Assembly (NCBI GenBank): GCA_016213625.1
Contig: JACQZZ010000016.1
Span: forward strand, 1-64,000
Direction: 5' to 3'
Length of the DNA: 64,000 nucleotides
Source: Actinomycetota bacterium
GTDB taxonomy: Bacteria; Actinomycetota; Acidimicrobiia; Acidimicrobiales; Ilumatobacteraceae
A program made the translations under genes and the position numbers. The notes below the pieces were generated by a model. That model did no database searches. It worked only from the letters and a program-made list of their open reading frames with translations, and was not told the DNA's origin. This document shows, piece by piece, positions 50,066 to 58,298 of the stretch. Numbering within the stretch: position 1 is the first letter of the stretch; every line of letters starts with the position of its first letter.

Positions 50066-51892
50066 TCAGGCCTGTTGGCGCACCCGGAACTCGAGCCCCT
50101 CGAACTCGCCCGACGTACGCCACGTGTCGATGTAGCGGAAGTACGCGACCGGCCCCTCGGGGTGGCCGCTGCCGTTCAACCGCTCCTTGCGCCCCACCGG
50201 CCGGCCCTCGTTGTTGTAGTAGCCGGGAGTGCAGTCGGGGTTCCCGATGAATGCTCGCGTGCTGCTCTCCAGCAGTTCGACCCACGCCGCTTCGGCCGCG
50301 GGCGTCACTTCCACCTCGTCGGCGCCTGACTCGAGCGCGTGCGACACGATGGTGGCGATGGTGGTGCCGGCCTCGCTGAAGTTGTGGGTGATGTTGGAGA
50401 TGAGGTTCGCACCCTGATTGGGGGCCACGACGAACAAGTTGGGGAAGCCGTGCACGTGCAGGCCGTGCTTGCTGCGCATGCCCTCGGCCCAGTAGTCGCC
50501 GAGCGCCTGGCCATCGCGCCCGTAGGTCTCGAAGCCCGCTCGGCGCGCATACGTGGTGCCCACCTCGAACCCGCTGGCGAACACGAGACAGTCGAGCTCG
50601 TGGTGCACGCCGTTCACCCACACGCCGGTCTCGTCGATGCGCTCGACACCCTTGCCGTTCGTGTCGACCAGGTGCACGTTGGGAAGGTTGTACGTCTGCA
50701 GGTACTCGTCGTGGAAGCACGGACGCTTGCAGAGTTGGCGGTACCACGGCTTCAACGCCTCGGCGGTCGCGGGATCGGCGACGATGGCATCCACCCGAGC
50801 GCGGATCTCCTCCATCTTCTCGTCGTCACTGTCCTCGTAGGCCTGCAGCATCGCCTGCTGGGGCGTCAGGCCCTCGGGCGTGCCGTCCTTGAACATCTCG
50901 ATCATCCGGTCGCGGATGCGCTTGGTGATGTCGGTCCAGCCGTCCATCACGAGGTCCTCGTCGGCGAAGCCACCGGTCTGGAGGGTGACGAAGTTCATCA
51001 GCCACTCCTGCTGCCACCCGGGCTGCAGCGTCGCGAACCACTCGGGGTCGATGGGGTGGTTGTTGCGCACGTCGATGGACGACGGTGTGCGCTGGAAGAC
51101 GAACAACTCCTTCGAGTCGCGACCCAGATGGGGGATGCATTGCACGGCCGTGGCGCCGGTGCCGATGATGCCCACTCGCTTGTCGGCGAGGTTGGTCATC
51201 GGCGCGCCCTCGTAGGTGCCGCCGGTGTACGCGTAGTCCCACCTGCTGGTGTGGAAGCAGTGACCACCGAACGAGTCGATGCCCGGGATGCCCGGCAGTT
51301 TGGGGCGGTGCAGCGGCCCGGTGCCCATGCCGACGAACTTCGCGCTGATGCGATCGCCGCGATCGGTGGAGATGATCCACCGCGCGGCCGCGTCGTCCCA
51401 GTCGAGTGACGTGACGGCCGTGGAGAAGAGTGCGTTGTCGTACAGGCCGAACGTCGTGGCGATGCGCTTGGCCTGACCGTAGATCTCGGGGGCGAAGACG
51501 TACTTCTGCGTGGGCATGTGCCCGGTCTCCTCGAGCAGCGGGAGGTAGACCATGGCGGCCGTGTCGCACATCGCGCCTGGGTACCGGTTCCAGTACCACG
51601 CACCACCCACATCGCCGCCGCCCTCGATGATCATCACGTCGTCGATGCCCGCCTGCTTGAGTCGCGCACCAGTGACGAGGCCGGCGAACCCGCCGCCGAT
51701 GAAGGCGAACGTCACCTCGGTGTGCACGGGCTCGCGCTCCACCTTGGGCACGTACGGATCCTCGAGGAAGTGAGCGAAGCGACCGGTGGGTTCGATGTAC
51801 TGCTCGTTGCCATCGGGACGGAGTCGCTTGTCTCGCTCGGCCCGGTACTTGGCGCGCAACGCCTCACGGTCGATGGCTGCAGGAGTGCTCAT
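50066..51892 (-). CDS. Baeyer-Villiger monooxygenase (flavin-containing)
   Basis: A 608-residue type I BVMO predicted to insert oxygen into a ketone with NADPH and O2. The FAD loop FIGGGFAGLVTGARL, the NADPH loop GIIGTGATAVQ and between them the BVMO fingerprint FGGHCFHTSRWD (F-x-G-x3-H-x3-W-D) are present. An extra ~55-residue N-terminal extension precedes the FAD loop, as in cyclopentadecanone- and steroid-type BVMOs. It faces an alpha/beta hydrolase across a 68-base gap; ester products of BVMOs are often cleaved by such esterases. Confidence 0.9.
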   Translation of the reverse strand: MSTPAAIDREALRAKYRAERDKRLRPDGNEQYIEPTGRFAHFLEDPYVPKVEREPVHTEVTFAFIGGGFAGLVTGARLKQAGIDDVMIIEGGGDVGGAWYWNRYPGAMCDTAAMVYLPLLEETGHMPTQKYVFAPEIYGQAKRIATTFGLYDNALFSTAVTSLDWDDAAARWIISTDRGDRISAKFVGMGTGPLHRPKLPGIPGIDSFGGHCFHTSRWDYAYTGGTYEGAPMTNLADKRVGIIGTGATAVQCIPHLGRDSKELFVFQRTPSSIDVRNNHPIDPEWFATLQPGWQQEWLMNFVTLQTGGFADEDLVMDGWTDITKRIRDRMIEMFKDGTPEGLTPQQAMLQAYEDSDDEKMEEIRARVDAIVADPATAEALKPWYRQLCKRPCFHDEYLQTYNLPNVHLVDTNGKGVERIDETGVWVNGVHHELDCLVFASGFEVGTTYARRAGFETYGRDGQALGDYWAEGMRSKHGLHVHGFPNLFVVAPNQGANLISNITHNFSEAGTTIATIVSHALESGADEVEVTPAAEAAWVELLESSTRAFIGNPDCTPGYYNNEGRPVGRKERLNGSGHPEGPVAYFRYIDTWRTSGEFEGLEFRVRQQA

Positions 51893-51947
51893 TCCCGGGA
51901 CTCTCGCGCACCACGCCGCATCGGCTCAACGCGGACGTTCCGGCGAC

Positions 51948-51953
51948 TAGCCT
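51948..51953 (+). promoter_or_regulatory. predicted -10 hexamer TAGCCT of the esterase gene
   Basis: TAGCCT lies 7 bases from the ATG at 51961, with no Shine-Dalgarno in between. Confidence 0.4.
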
Positions 51954-51960
51954 CGCCTCG

Positions 51961-52800
51961 ATGGCGGAGGCCGTGTACCGAGACCTCACTCGCGACGAGG
52001 TCGAGCGCGAGTACCAACCGGCCCTGCACGTGCCGTCGATCGACGCCGTCTTCGACGAGTACCGCGATCGAGGCCTGGCGGCTCGCGAGTCGCTGCGGCA
52101 CGAACGTCATCTCTACGGCGGTCACCCCGACGAATGGCTCTGGTACGTGCACGCCCCCACCTCGCGCGCGCCACTCGTGGTGTACCTCCACGGTGGCTCC
52201 TGGAGCCGCTTGTCGGCCGACGACGGTTCACTGCTCGCTCCGGGTGCGCACCTCGCGGGCTGCGCCTTCGCGTCGGTCAACCACAGCCTGTGCCCACACG
52301 AACCGTTGGAGGTGCTGGTGCAGCAGGCTCGACGAGCCGTCGCGCATCTGGTCGAGGACGCCGCTCGCTATGGTCACGACCCGCGTCGGGTGATCGTCGT
52401 CGGCCACTCGTCCGGAGCCCACCTCGCAGCGATGGTGGCCGTGCACGACCCGCGGCCAGCCGCATTCGTGTTGGTGTCGGGCATCTTCGACATCACTCCC
52501 ATCGTGCTCACACCCATCAACGACGACGTACGGCTCACGACAGGCGACGCGGTCCGACTGAGCCCTCAGTCGCTCATCTCCTACTCCCCCGCGGAGTGCG
52601 TGGTCGCCTGGTCGATGGGCGACACCGACGAGTGCCGTCGCCAGGCGCTCGAGTGGGCCAAACGCTGGGGCGAGATCCCGGGCAACCGATCGGCGACGGC
52701 CGTGGTCGAACCGAACCGGAATCACTTCGACGTCGTCGACGACCTGTTCGATGCGAACACCCACCTCGGAACTGCCGTGCACGATCTCCTGTCGCGCTGA
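51961..52800 (+). CDS. alpha/beta hydrolase, esterase/kynurenine-formamidase-like
   Basis: A 279-residue hydrolase of the hormone-sensitive-lipase/BD-FAE type. VVYLHGGSWSRLS is the HGG oxyanion motif, VVGHSSGAHLAAMVAVHD the nucleophile elbow, and NRNHFDVVDDLF the catalytic His region. The N-terminal TRDEVEREYQPALHVPS resembles kynurenine formamidases. No kyn genes are near; the divergent Baeyer-Villiger enzyme makes an ester substrate plausible. It is cytoplasmic, with no signal peptide. Confidence 0.8.
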   Translation: MAEAVYRDLTRDEVEREYQPALHVPSIDAVFDEYRDRGLAARESLRHERHLYGGHPDEWLWYVHAPTSRAPLVVYLHGGSWSRLSADDGSLLAPGAHLAGCAFASVNHSLCPHEPLEVLVQQARRAVAHLVEDAARYGHDPRRVIVVGHSSGAHLAAMVAVHDPRPAAFVLVSGIFDITPIVLTPINDDVRLTTGDAVRLSPQSLISYSPAECVVAWSMGDTDECRRQALEWAKRWGEIPGNRSATAVVEPNRNHFDVVDDLFDANTHLGTAVHDLLSR

Positions 52801-52845
52801 ACCCACGGGTACTGTCCGCGTTTCCGGTCCCCCGAAGGAGCCCCC

Positions 52846-53358
52846 ATGTCCCGCGAGCAGTCAGCCCTCGAAGCCGTGCAGGCACTCATCCCCGACGACA
52901 CGATCATCGACGTCGCCCTCACCCACCCGCGCGGCTACACCAAGGCCCAGGGCGTCGGCATGGCCGCCGGTTCGTTGATGGGGTTCGGCTCGGATTTCCA
53001 GGGCGTCGGCGCGGTGCTCGGCTCCGTCGCCGGGGGCAAGGTCTTCGGCAACCTGAAGGAACTGCCCCAGTCGTTCGTCCTCGCCATCTCGGACAGCACG
53101 GTGTACGTGCTCGGCCGCGACTCGATGGCCGTCGTCGGCCACTGGGACCACATGGTCAAGATGGTGAAGTTCGACCGCAAGACCCTGCTCATCGACGTCC
53201 ATCAGCGGCTGGTGACGCTCGAGATCACGCTCACCGACACCGAGCACGACGTGCGTCTGGAACTCGAGGCCAAGCGCCTCGGGAACCTCGGCGTGAAGGC
53301 CATCACCGACCTACTGCTCAGCGACCACTCGGCCACCGAAGCGCTCACCGACAGCTGA
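52846..53358 (+). CDS. hypothetical protein, PH-domain-like
   Basis: A 170-residue protein that I cannot assign to a family. A glycine-rich segment (VGMAAGSLMGFGSDFQGVGAVLGSVAGG, residues 37-64) resembles a short membrane-associating stretch. The rest is beta-rich with a final amphipathic helix (FVLAISDSTVYVLGRD; FDRKTLLIDVH), which could be a PH-like barrel. AAGGAG lies 5 bases before the ATG, and TACTGT lies further upstream (52810-52815). This gives a leadered transcript, unlike many neighbours. Confidence 0.6.
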   Translation: MSREQSALEAVQALIPDDTIIDVALTHPRGYTKAQGVGMAAGSLMGFGSDFQGVGAVLGSVAGGKVFGNLKELPQSFVLAISDSTVYVLGRDSMAVVGHWDHMVKMVKFDRKTLLIDVHQRLVTLEITLTDTEHDVRLELEAKRLGNLGVKAITDLLLSDHSATEALTDS

Positions 53359-53364
53359 CCGACG

Positions 53365-54285
53365 TCAGGCCTCTGCGATCGCATCGAGCACCACCTGGAA
53401 CACCTCGGGGTTCCAGGTGAGTGCCTGATGCCAGGGCAGACCGAACTGGTCGGCGAAGAAGATGCTGTGCACGTCGTGGAAGAGATGAGTCGTTCGTGGC
53501 TGCACCACTGCCGGTGACACGTGCTCGGCGAGGGCGCTGGACACGCTGACCAGTCCGTCGTGCGGCCACGCATGCGCGTCGCCGTCGCTCGCCTGGAACC
53601 AGTCGCCGGCCACGATGGTGACCGGGGTGCCGTCGAGGATGCCCGCCTGCCGCTCGTTCCAGCCGTCGGTACCGGCCAGGTAGTGCGACGTGACCTGCTG
53701 CCCGGCGCCTTCCGACCCTCCCGTCAGCTGATCACGCATCTCCGCGATGATCGACTCCGTTCGGGGGTCGCCCGCGGCAAGCGACATGTCGGCCAGCCCA
53801 CCGGCGACCTCGGCGACGAACGAGCCGGTCCACGGCGTGCCGAGCGTGGTGAGCGACCGAATGCGCAACGGGTGCCCGGCCGTCTTCAGCTCGCGGATGG
53901 CCGCCCGTGAGAACAGACCTCCCATCGAGTGGCACACCAGGTCGACCTCGCGAACGTCGTCTCGCGTCGCGAGGAAGCCGAGGAAGGCCGCGAGGTGTCG
54001 TCCCGCCTCGTCGATCGTGCCGACCGCGTTCACGGTGAGCTCCGCTGGCAGCTGCTCGGGGGCGCCGTCGAAACCGTTGGCCTCGGGGTCGTCGGTGACG
54101 GCGCGCCGACCCACGTTCGCCGGCGAGGTGTACACCGCGAGCCCGGCGCCGAGCAACGCCTCGCGCAACCCGGTGTCGGTGCTGCCGGCGGACAACCCGC
54201 TGGAGCAACCCGCGGTGGGCGTGGTGAACGGACTGATGGCGGCGCCACCGGAGACGATGACGACGGCTCGCGAAGGTGTGCTCAT
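53365..54285 (-). CDS. alpha/beta hydrolase, class 2 lipase-like
   Basis: A 306-residue hydrolase. The nucleophile elbow is VCHSMGGLFSRAAI, followed by TLGTPWTGS, which is typical of triacylglycerol lipases and PGAP1-like enzymes. HDGLVSVSSAL and HLFHDVHSI supply the likely Asp and His. The N-terminal VIVSGGAAISPF and the AGCSSGLSAGS stretch form the oxyanion region. There is no signal peptide, so it is intracellular. It follows the GDT1 gene by 37 bases on the same strand. Confidence 0.72.
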   Translation of the reverse strand: MSTPSRAVVIVSGGAAISPFTTPTAGCSSGLSAGSTDTGLREALLGAGLAVYTSPANVGRRAVTDDPEANGFDGAPEQLPAELTVNAVGTIDEAGRHLAAFLGFLATRDDVREVDLVCHSMGGLFSRAAIRELKTAGHPLRIRSLTTLGTPWTGSFVAEVAGGLADMSLAAGDPRTESIIAEMRDQLTGGSEGAGQQVTSHYLAGTDGWNERQAGILDGTPVTIVAGDWFQASDGDAHAWPHDGLVSVSSALAEHVSPAVVQPRTTHLFHDVHSIFFADQFGLPWHQALTWNPEVFQVVLDAIAEA

Positions 54286-54322
54286 CCGCCCATCCTGTCG
54301 CGTGGCATCGAGGCCCCGAGGA

Positions 54323-54889
54323 TCAGAACGTCTCGAACAGCAGCACGATCGCGAACACGAAGAACAACACGGCCGCACCGATGCGGATCGCCTTCTCGGG
54401 GAGTCGCGCCCCCAGCATGCGACCCACCCAGATCGCGAGGCCGTCGGCCACCACCATGCCGATGGTCGAGCCCAACCACGTGCCGAACACCCCTTCCCGG
54501 GTGGCCAGGGTGATCGTGGCCAGCATGGTCTTGTCACCCAGCTCGGCGAGGAAGAACACGGTGCCGACCGTGAGGATCACATGGCGAGCCGGCTGCGCCG
54601 CCCGCTGTTCGTCTTCGTCGGTGAGTTCGTCGCCGCGCAGGGTCCACAGCCCGAACCCCACGAACGAGATCGCGGCGACCACGTTGATCGCGGTGGTCGG
54701 CAACGCCGCACCGAGCACCGCCCCGACGAACACCGACACCAGGTGCACCAGCGCCGTGGCGAGCGTGATGCCCACCAGCACCGGCACCGCCTTGTAACGA
54801 GTGGCGAAGGCCAACGCCATCAGCTGCGACTTGTCGCCCAGTTCGGCGACGAAGATGACGCCGAAGCTCAAGAGGAAGGCCGACAGCAC
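54323..54889 (-). CDS. GDT1/TMEM165 (UPF0016) family cation exporter
   Basis: A 188-residue, six-helix membrane protein with two copies of the family signature: AELGDKSQ (residues 15-22) and AELGDKTM in the second half. These acidic motifs bind Mn2+ or Ca2+, and the bacterial MneA relatives export Mn2+. A short charged loop (GDELTDEDEQRAAQP) joins the halves. I chose the GTG at 54889 because TAGCGT lies 8 bases upstream and the start sits right at the first helix. It is divergent from flippase-kinase paralogue C. Confidence 0.87.
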   Translation of the reverse strand: MLSAFLLSFGVIFVAELGDKSQLMALAFATRYKAVPVLVGITLATALVHLVSVFVGAVLGAALPTTAINVVAAISFVGFGLWTLRGDELTDEDEQRAAQPARHVILTVGTVFFLAELGDKTMLATITLATREGVFGTWLGSTIGMVVADGLAIWVGRMLGARLPEKAIRIGAAVLFFVFAIVLLFETF

Positions 54890-54897
54890 GAAGGTCG

Positions 54898-54903
54898 ACG
54901 CTA
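54898..54903 (-). promoter_or_regulatory. predicted -10 hexamer TAGCGT of the GDT1 gene
   Basis: TAGCGT on the minus strand lies 8 bases from the GTG at 54889. Confidence 0.4.
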
Positions 54904-54955
54904 CCTGGGCAGTCAGTGCACGTCCCAACCGCCTCTCCGTGGCAAAGTACTCCGC

Positions 54956-57265
54956 ATGTCCGAACTCCGGCGAGGCCGCCTGCTCTTCGCGACCCCCGCC
55001 ACCGAGCCTCGCGCTCGACGGTTCACCGACGTCACCCTGCTGGTGCTCGCCGCGCTGGGGCTGTGGGTGGCCATCGCCTCCGACGTGCCGCCGCCCGGTT
55101 TCGTGGTGGCGTTCGCCGTGCTGGTGCGCAGTGCGCCCGAGTTCCTCGAGACCGCATGGCAGATCAGCGCCGACGTACTGGCGCTGTTCGCCATCGTGCT
55201 GGGCGTCGCCGGGGCCTGGCGCCGGCGGTTCGACGTCGTGCGCGACACCGTCGTCGCGCTCGGCATCGCAGCCCTGGTGTGGCTGATCGCCGACCGGCAC
55301 CCGTCGCTGCGGGTGTCGCTCGCCACTGCAGTCATCGTCACCATGGCCCCACACCTCACTCGGCCGGTCCGGCGGGTGGGCCGTTGGCTGGTGGCGTTCG
55401 GCAGCGTCGGGGTGAGCGTGCTCGGGCTCACCTCCCTGCTGGGCGGAGTGTCCGGCGTGCTCGCAGGCACCATCGCCGCCGCCGCGGTGCACCTGGTCTT
55501 CGGCTCGTCGGCCGGTCGGCCCGCTCTCGCCGATGTGCAGCAGGCGCTCAACCAAGTCGGCGTCGAGGTGCGCGAGCTGTCGCCGGCCGATCGTCAACCG
55601 AAGGGCTTGTTCGAGCTCAGTGCGGTCGGGGCCGACGGCACGCCGCTGGTCGTGAAGGTCTACGGCCGCGACGCCCACGACTCTGCGCTCGCCACCACCG
55701 TGTGGCACGGCCTCTGGTACCGCGAGCCGGGTGCACCGTTGCGACTCGGCCGCCTCCAGCAGGTCGAGCACGAGGCCTTCGTCACCCTCCTCGCGGCACA
55801 GTTCGGCGTCCTCACCGAGTCGGTGGTCACGGCCGGTGCCACCGCCGACGACGACGCCATCCTGGTGCTCGAGGGTCGCGGAGTGGGCCTGGATCAGGCA
55901 CTCGAAGCGGGTCCGGTCCCGAATCTGGCGCCAGCCCTGTGGACCATGCTGCGGAAGCTGCACACCGGCGGCATCGCGCACGGCAACATCGACCGCACGA
56001 CCGTGCTCGTCGACGGCACCGACGTGGGTGTCGTCGACTTCGGCGGCGCGAGCGTGGGCGCCTCTCCGGGGCGACTCCTGCACGACCGCACACAGGTGCT
56101 GGCCACCACGTCCATCGTGCTCGGCATCGAGGCCGCGCTCGATGCGGCGCAGGACGCACTCGGCCTCGAAGGGCTCGCCGAGGTGATCCCCTACCTCCAG
56201 TCGTCCGCGCTGACGCCGAGCCAGCGCCAGTCGGTGAAGGACGGCGACCTCGAGCTCGATGAGCTGCGCACGCTCGCCACCGAACGGGCCGGCGTCGAGC
56301 AGCCCGAGCTGCAGAAGTTGCGCCGCGTCACCATCGGGTCGGTGCTGCGTGTGGCGCTGCCCATCCTCGCGGTCATCGCACTGTCGTCGATGTTCGCCGG
56401 GCTCGACCTCGAGGGTGTGGTCGACGAGATCGTGCATGCCACGTGGTGGATCCTCGCGCTCGGGTTCATCGTCGCCAACCTCACTCGCGTCTCCCAGTCG
56501 GTGTCCACGCTCGGGGCATCACCCACGAGGCTGCCGTTCGTTCCTGTGTACGCGCTGCAGTTGGCCATGGGCTACCTGCAGATCGCCGTGCCCTCGTACG
56601 CCGCGCGGGTGGCCATCAGCGTGCGCTTCTTCCAACGGCAGGCCATCCCGGCGGGCGCCGCGCTCGCCGCGGGCTTCCTCGACGTGATGACCACCTTCTT
56701 CATCGAGGTCATCGGCATCACCTGCCTGCTCCTGTTCACCCCGGCCACGCTCGATCTGGATCTGAGCGGCGCCACCGACGTGGCCAAGAAGCTGCTCATC
56801 ATCGCCGTCGTGCTCATCGTGGTGGTCGCTCTCGCGGTGGTGCTCGTTCGCAGGATCCGAACGCTCGTGGTCGAGTGGGCCAAGCGATTGGGCACCGAGG
56901 TGATGGCGGTGTTGCGCGGCCTGCAGAGCCCCCGCCGCCTGGCCCTGCTGCTGGGCGGCAACCTCGCCTCGGAGATCCTGTTCACCACTGCGATCGGCTT
57001 GTTCGCGAGGGCGATGGGCACGTCGGTGCCGTTCGCCGATCTGCTGCTCATCCACCTGTCGGTGTCGCTGCTCGCCGGCCTCGTGCCCGTGCCGGGCGGC
57101 GTCGGTGTGGTCGAGGCGATGCTCACCTACGGGCTCATCCGATCGGGAATGGACGACGGCGCGGCGTTCGCCGCGGTCATCTGCTACCGGGCGTCCACCT
57201 TCTACCTGCCGCCGGCGTGGGGCTTCGTCGCCATGCACTGGTTGGAGCGCAACAAGCACCTCTGA
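54956..57265 (+). CDS. LPG-synthase/flippase-like membrane protein with central kinase-like domain (paralogue C)
   Basis: The third family member, 769 residues. Six or so N-terminal helices (to ~190) precede a kinase-like domain (~205-430) with lysine in LVVKVYGRD (~231), IAHGNIDRTTVLV as catalytic loop (Asn where an HGD Asp is expected) and an intact VVDFGGAS (~359). A C-terminal LPG_synthase_TM region (~450-769) ends with VPVPGGVGVVEAML. The retained lysine and DFG with the lost loop aspartate suggest nucleotide binding without normal phosphotransfer. It begins 66 bases from the GDT1 gene on the other strand. Confidence 0.75.
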   Translation: MSELRRGRLLFATPATEPRARRFTDVTLLVLAALGLWVAIASDVPPPGFVVAFAVLVRSAPEFLETAWQISADVLALFAIVLGVAGAWRRRFDVVRDTVVALGIAALVWLIADRHPSLRVSLATAVIVTMAPHLTRPVRRVGRWLVAFGSVGVSVLGLTSLLGGVSGVLAGTIAAAAVHLVFGSSAGRPALADVQQALNQVGVEVRELSPADRQPKGLFELSAVGADGTPLVVKVYGRDAHDSALATTVWHGLWYREPGAPLRLGRLQQVEHEAFVTLLAAQFGVLTESVVTAGATADDDAILVLEGRGVGLDQALEAGPVPNLAPALWTMLRKLHTGGIAHGNIDRTTVLVDGTDVGVVDFGGASVGASPGRLLHDRTQVLATTSIVLGIEAALDAAQDALGLEGLAEVIPYLQSSALTPSQRQSVKDGDLELDELRTLATERAGVEQPELQKLRRVTIGSVLRVALPILAVIALSSMFAGLDLEGVVDEIVHATWWILALGFIVANLTRVSQSVSTLGASPTRLPFVPVYALQLAMGYLQIAVPSYAARVAISVRFFQRQAIPAGAALAAGFLDVMTTFFIEVIGITCLLLFTPATLDLDLSGATDVAKKLLIIAVVLIVVVALAVVLVRRIRTLVVEWAKRLGTEVMAVLRGLQSPRRLALLLGGNLASEILFTTAIGLFARAMGTSVPFADLLLIHLSVSLLAGLVPVPGGVGVVEAMLTYGLIRSGMDDGAAFAAVICYRASTFYLPPAWGFVAMHWLERNKHL

Positions 57266-57280
57266 GCGGCGTCACCGGGT

Positions 57281-58294
57281 TCAGCCCTGACCGGCGAACT
57301 CGATCTCGCCGAGGATGGCGCACGCCCGTTCCGAGCGCGCCCGCATCGGCAGTTGATCCGCGACGTCGGGCACGACCGCCACCGACCGCTCCTGGCCGTC
57401 GCCGAGGTCGACGAGCACCACGAACTTGTAGGGCTGGCTGCTCTCCGACAGGCCGTGCACGTCGCACCGCCCCTCGAGGAACGTGACCGGAAGGTCCAAC
57501 GAATCATCGCCCGCCGCGAGCACGGCGAGCGGTGCCGTGTCGTTGGGCGTGGCCGTGTCGTTGGGCGTGGCCGTGTCGTTGGGCGTGGCCGTGTCGTTGG
57601 GCGTGGCCGTGTCGTTGGCCGGGGCAGCATCACCGGCGAACACCGTGTAGTTGATGGTGTTCAGGATGCCGAGCACCGACACGTCACCCGTCGCCTCGCC
57701 GCGGCGCAACCGCAGCACGCCCTCGGTGACCGGTCGGTCGTCCAGGGTCGCCTCGTGCAGGTCGGCCCAGCCGATGTCGACGGAACGCAGGACGAGTTGA
57801 CGCGAGCAGTCCTCCAGGTAGAGCGCCCGGGCGAAGTGACGGGCATCGACCACCGGGGCCTCGCGTACCGACCCGTCGCGCAGCGAGATCTTCGCCACCG
57901 CAGTGGCCGGGTCGGGCATCCGTTCCACCTCGCCGTCGCCGACGCACTGCGCCGGGGCGAGCGGCACCGGGAAGTCCAACCGATCGTGCGCCGCCAGCCG
58001 GTTCTCTCGCGCGCCGACGTCGGTGGTCATGCCGGCCCACACCAGTTGCACGCCGACCACGTCGAGCGACTCCTCGGTGCCGTTGTACAGCTTCAGCTGG
58101 AAGATGCCCTGCGCCACGTCGAGCCGGTTCTGGAAGGGCACGGCCACCAGCACGCCGTCGGGCACGGTGAGCACAGGTTCCACCGTGCTGGTCGTTGCTG
58201 GTTGCGTCGTTGCCGGTTGTGTCGTGGTCGCGGCCGTGCGCTCGGCCGTGCAGGCGCTCGCCAGGAGCACCATCGCGATCGCCGCCGCGCGCAT
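57281..58294 (-). CDS. lipoprotein with internal NDTATP repeats
   Basis: A 337-residue secreted lipoprotein. The signal peptide ends in the lipobox LLASAC, followed by a Thr/Gln-rich linker (TTTQPATTQPATT). The body has beta-rich segments (FQLKLYNGTEESLDVVGVQLVW) like a small Ig/DUF domain. Around residues 225-255 four to five copies of the hexapeptide NDTATP form a flexible linker, and the C-terminal domain contains one CDVHG and one ACAILG cysteine. The function is unknown. It is 4 bases downstream of the MFS gene, so the two may work together at the envelope. Confidence 0.65.
   Translation of the reverse strand: MRAAAIAMVLLASACTAERTAATTTQPATTQPATTSTVEPVLTVPDGVLVAVPFQNRLDVAQGIFQLKLYNGTEESLDVVGVQLVWAGMTTDVGARENRLAAHDRLDFPVPLAPAQCVGDGEVERMPDPATAVAKISLRDGSVREAPVVDARHFARALYLEDCSRQLVLRSVDIGWADLHEATLDDRPVTEGVLRLRRGEATGDVSVLGILNTINYTVFAGDAAPANDTATPNDTATPNDTATPNDTATPNDTAPLAVLAAGDDSLDLPVTFLEGRCDVHGLSESSQPYKFVVLVDLGDGQERSVAVVPDVADQLPMRARSERACAILGEIEFAGQG
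57534..57623. repeat. 18-base in-frame tandem repeat inside the lipoprotein gene
   Basis: Four exact copies of an 18-base unit (GCCGTGTCGTTGGGCGTG) plus one altered copy encode the NDTATP repeat on the minus strand. Changes in copy number would lengthen or shorten the linker without a frameshift. Confidence 0.9.
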
Positions 58295-58298
58295 CGGC

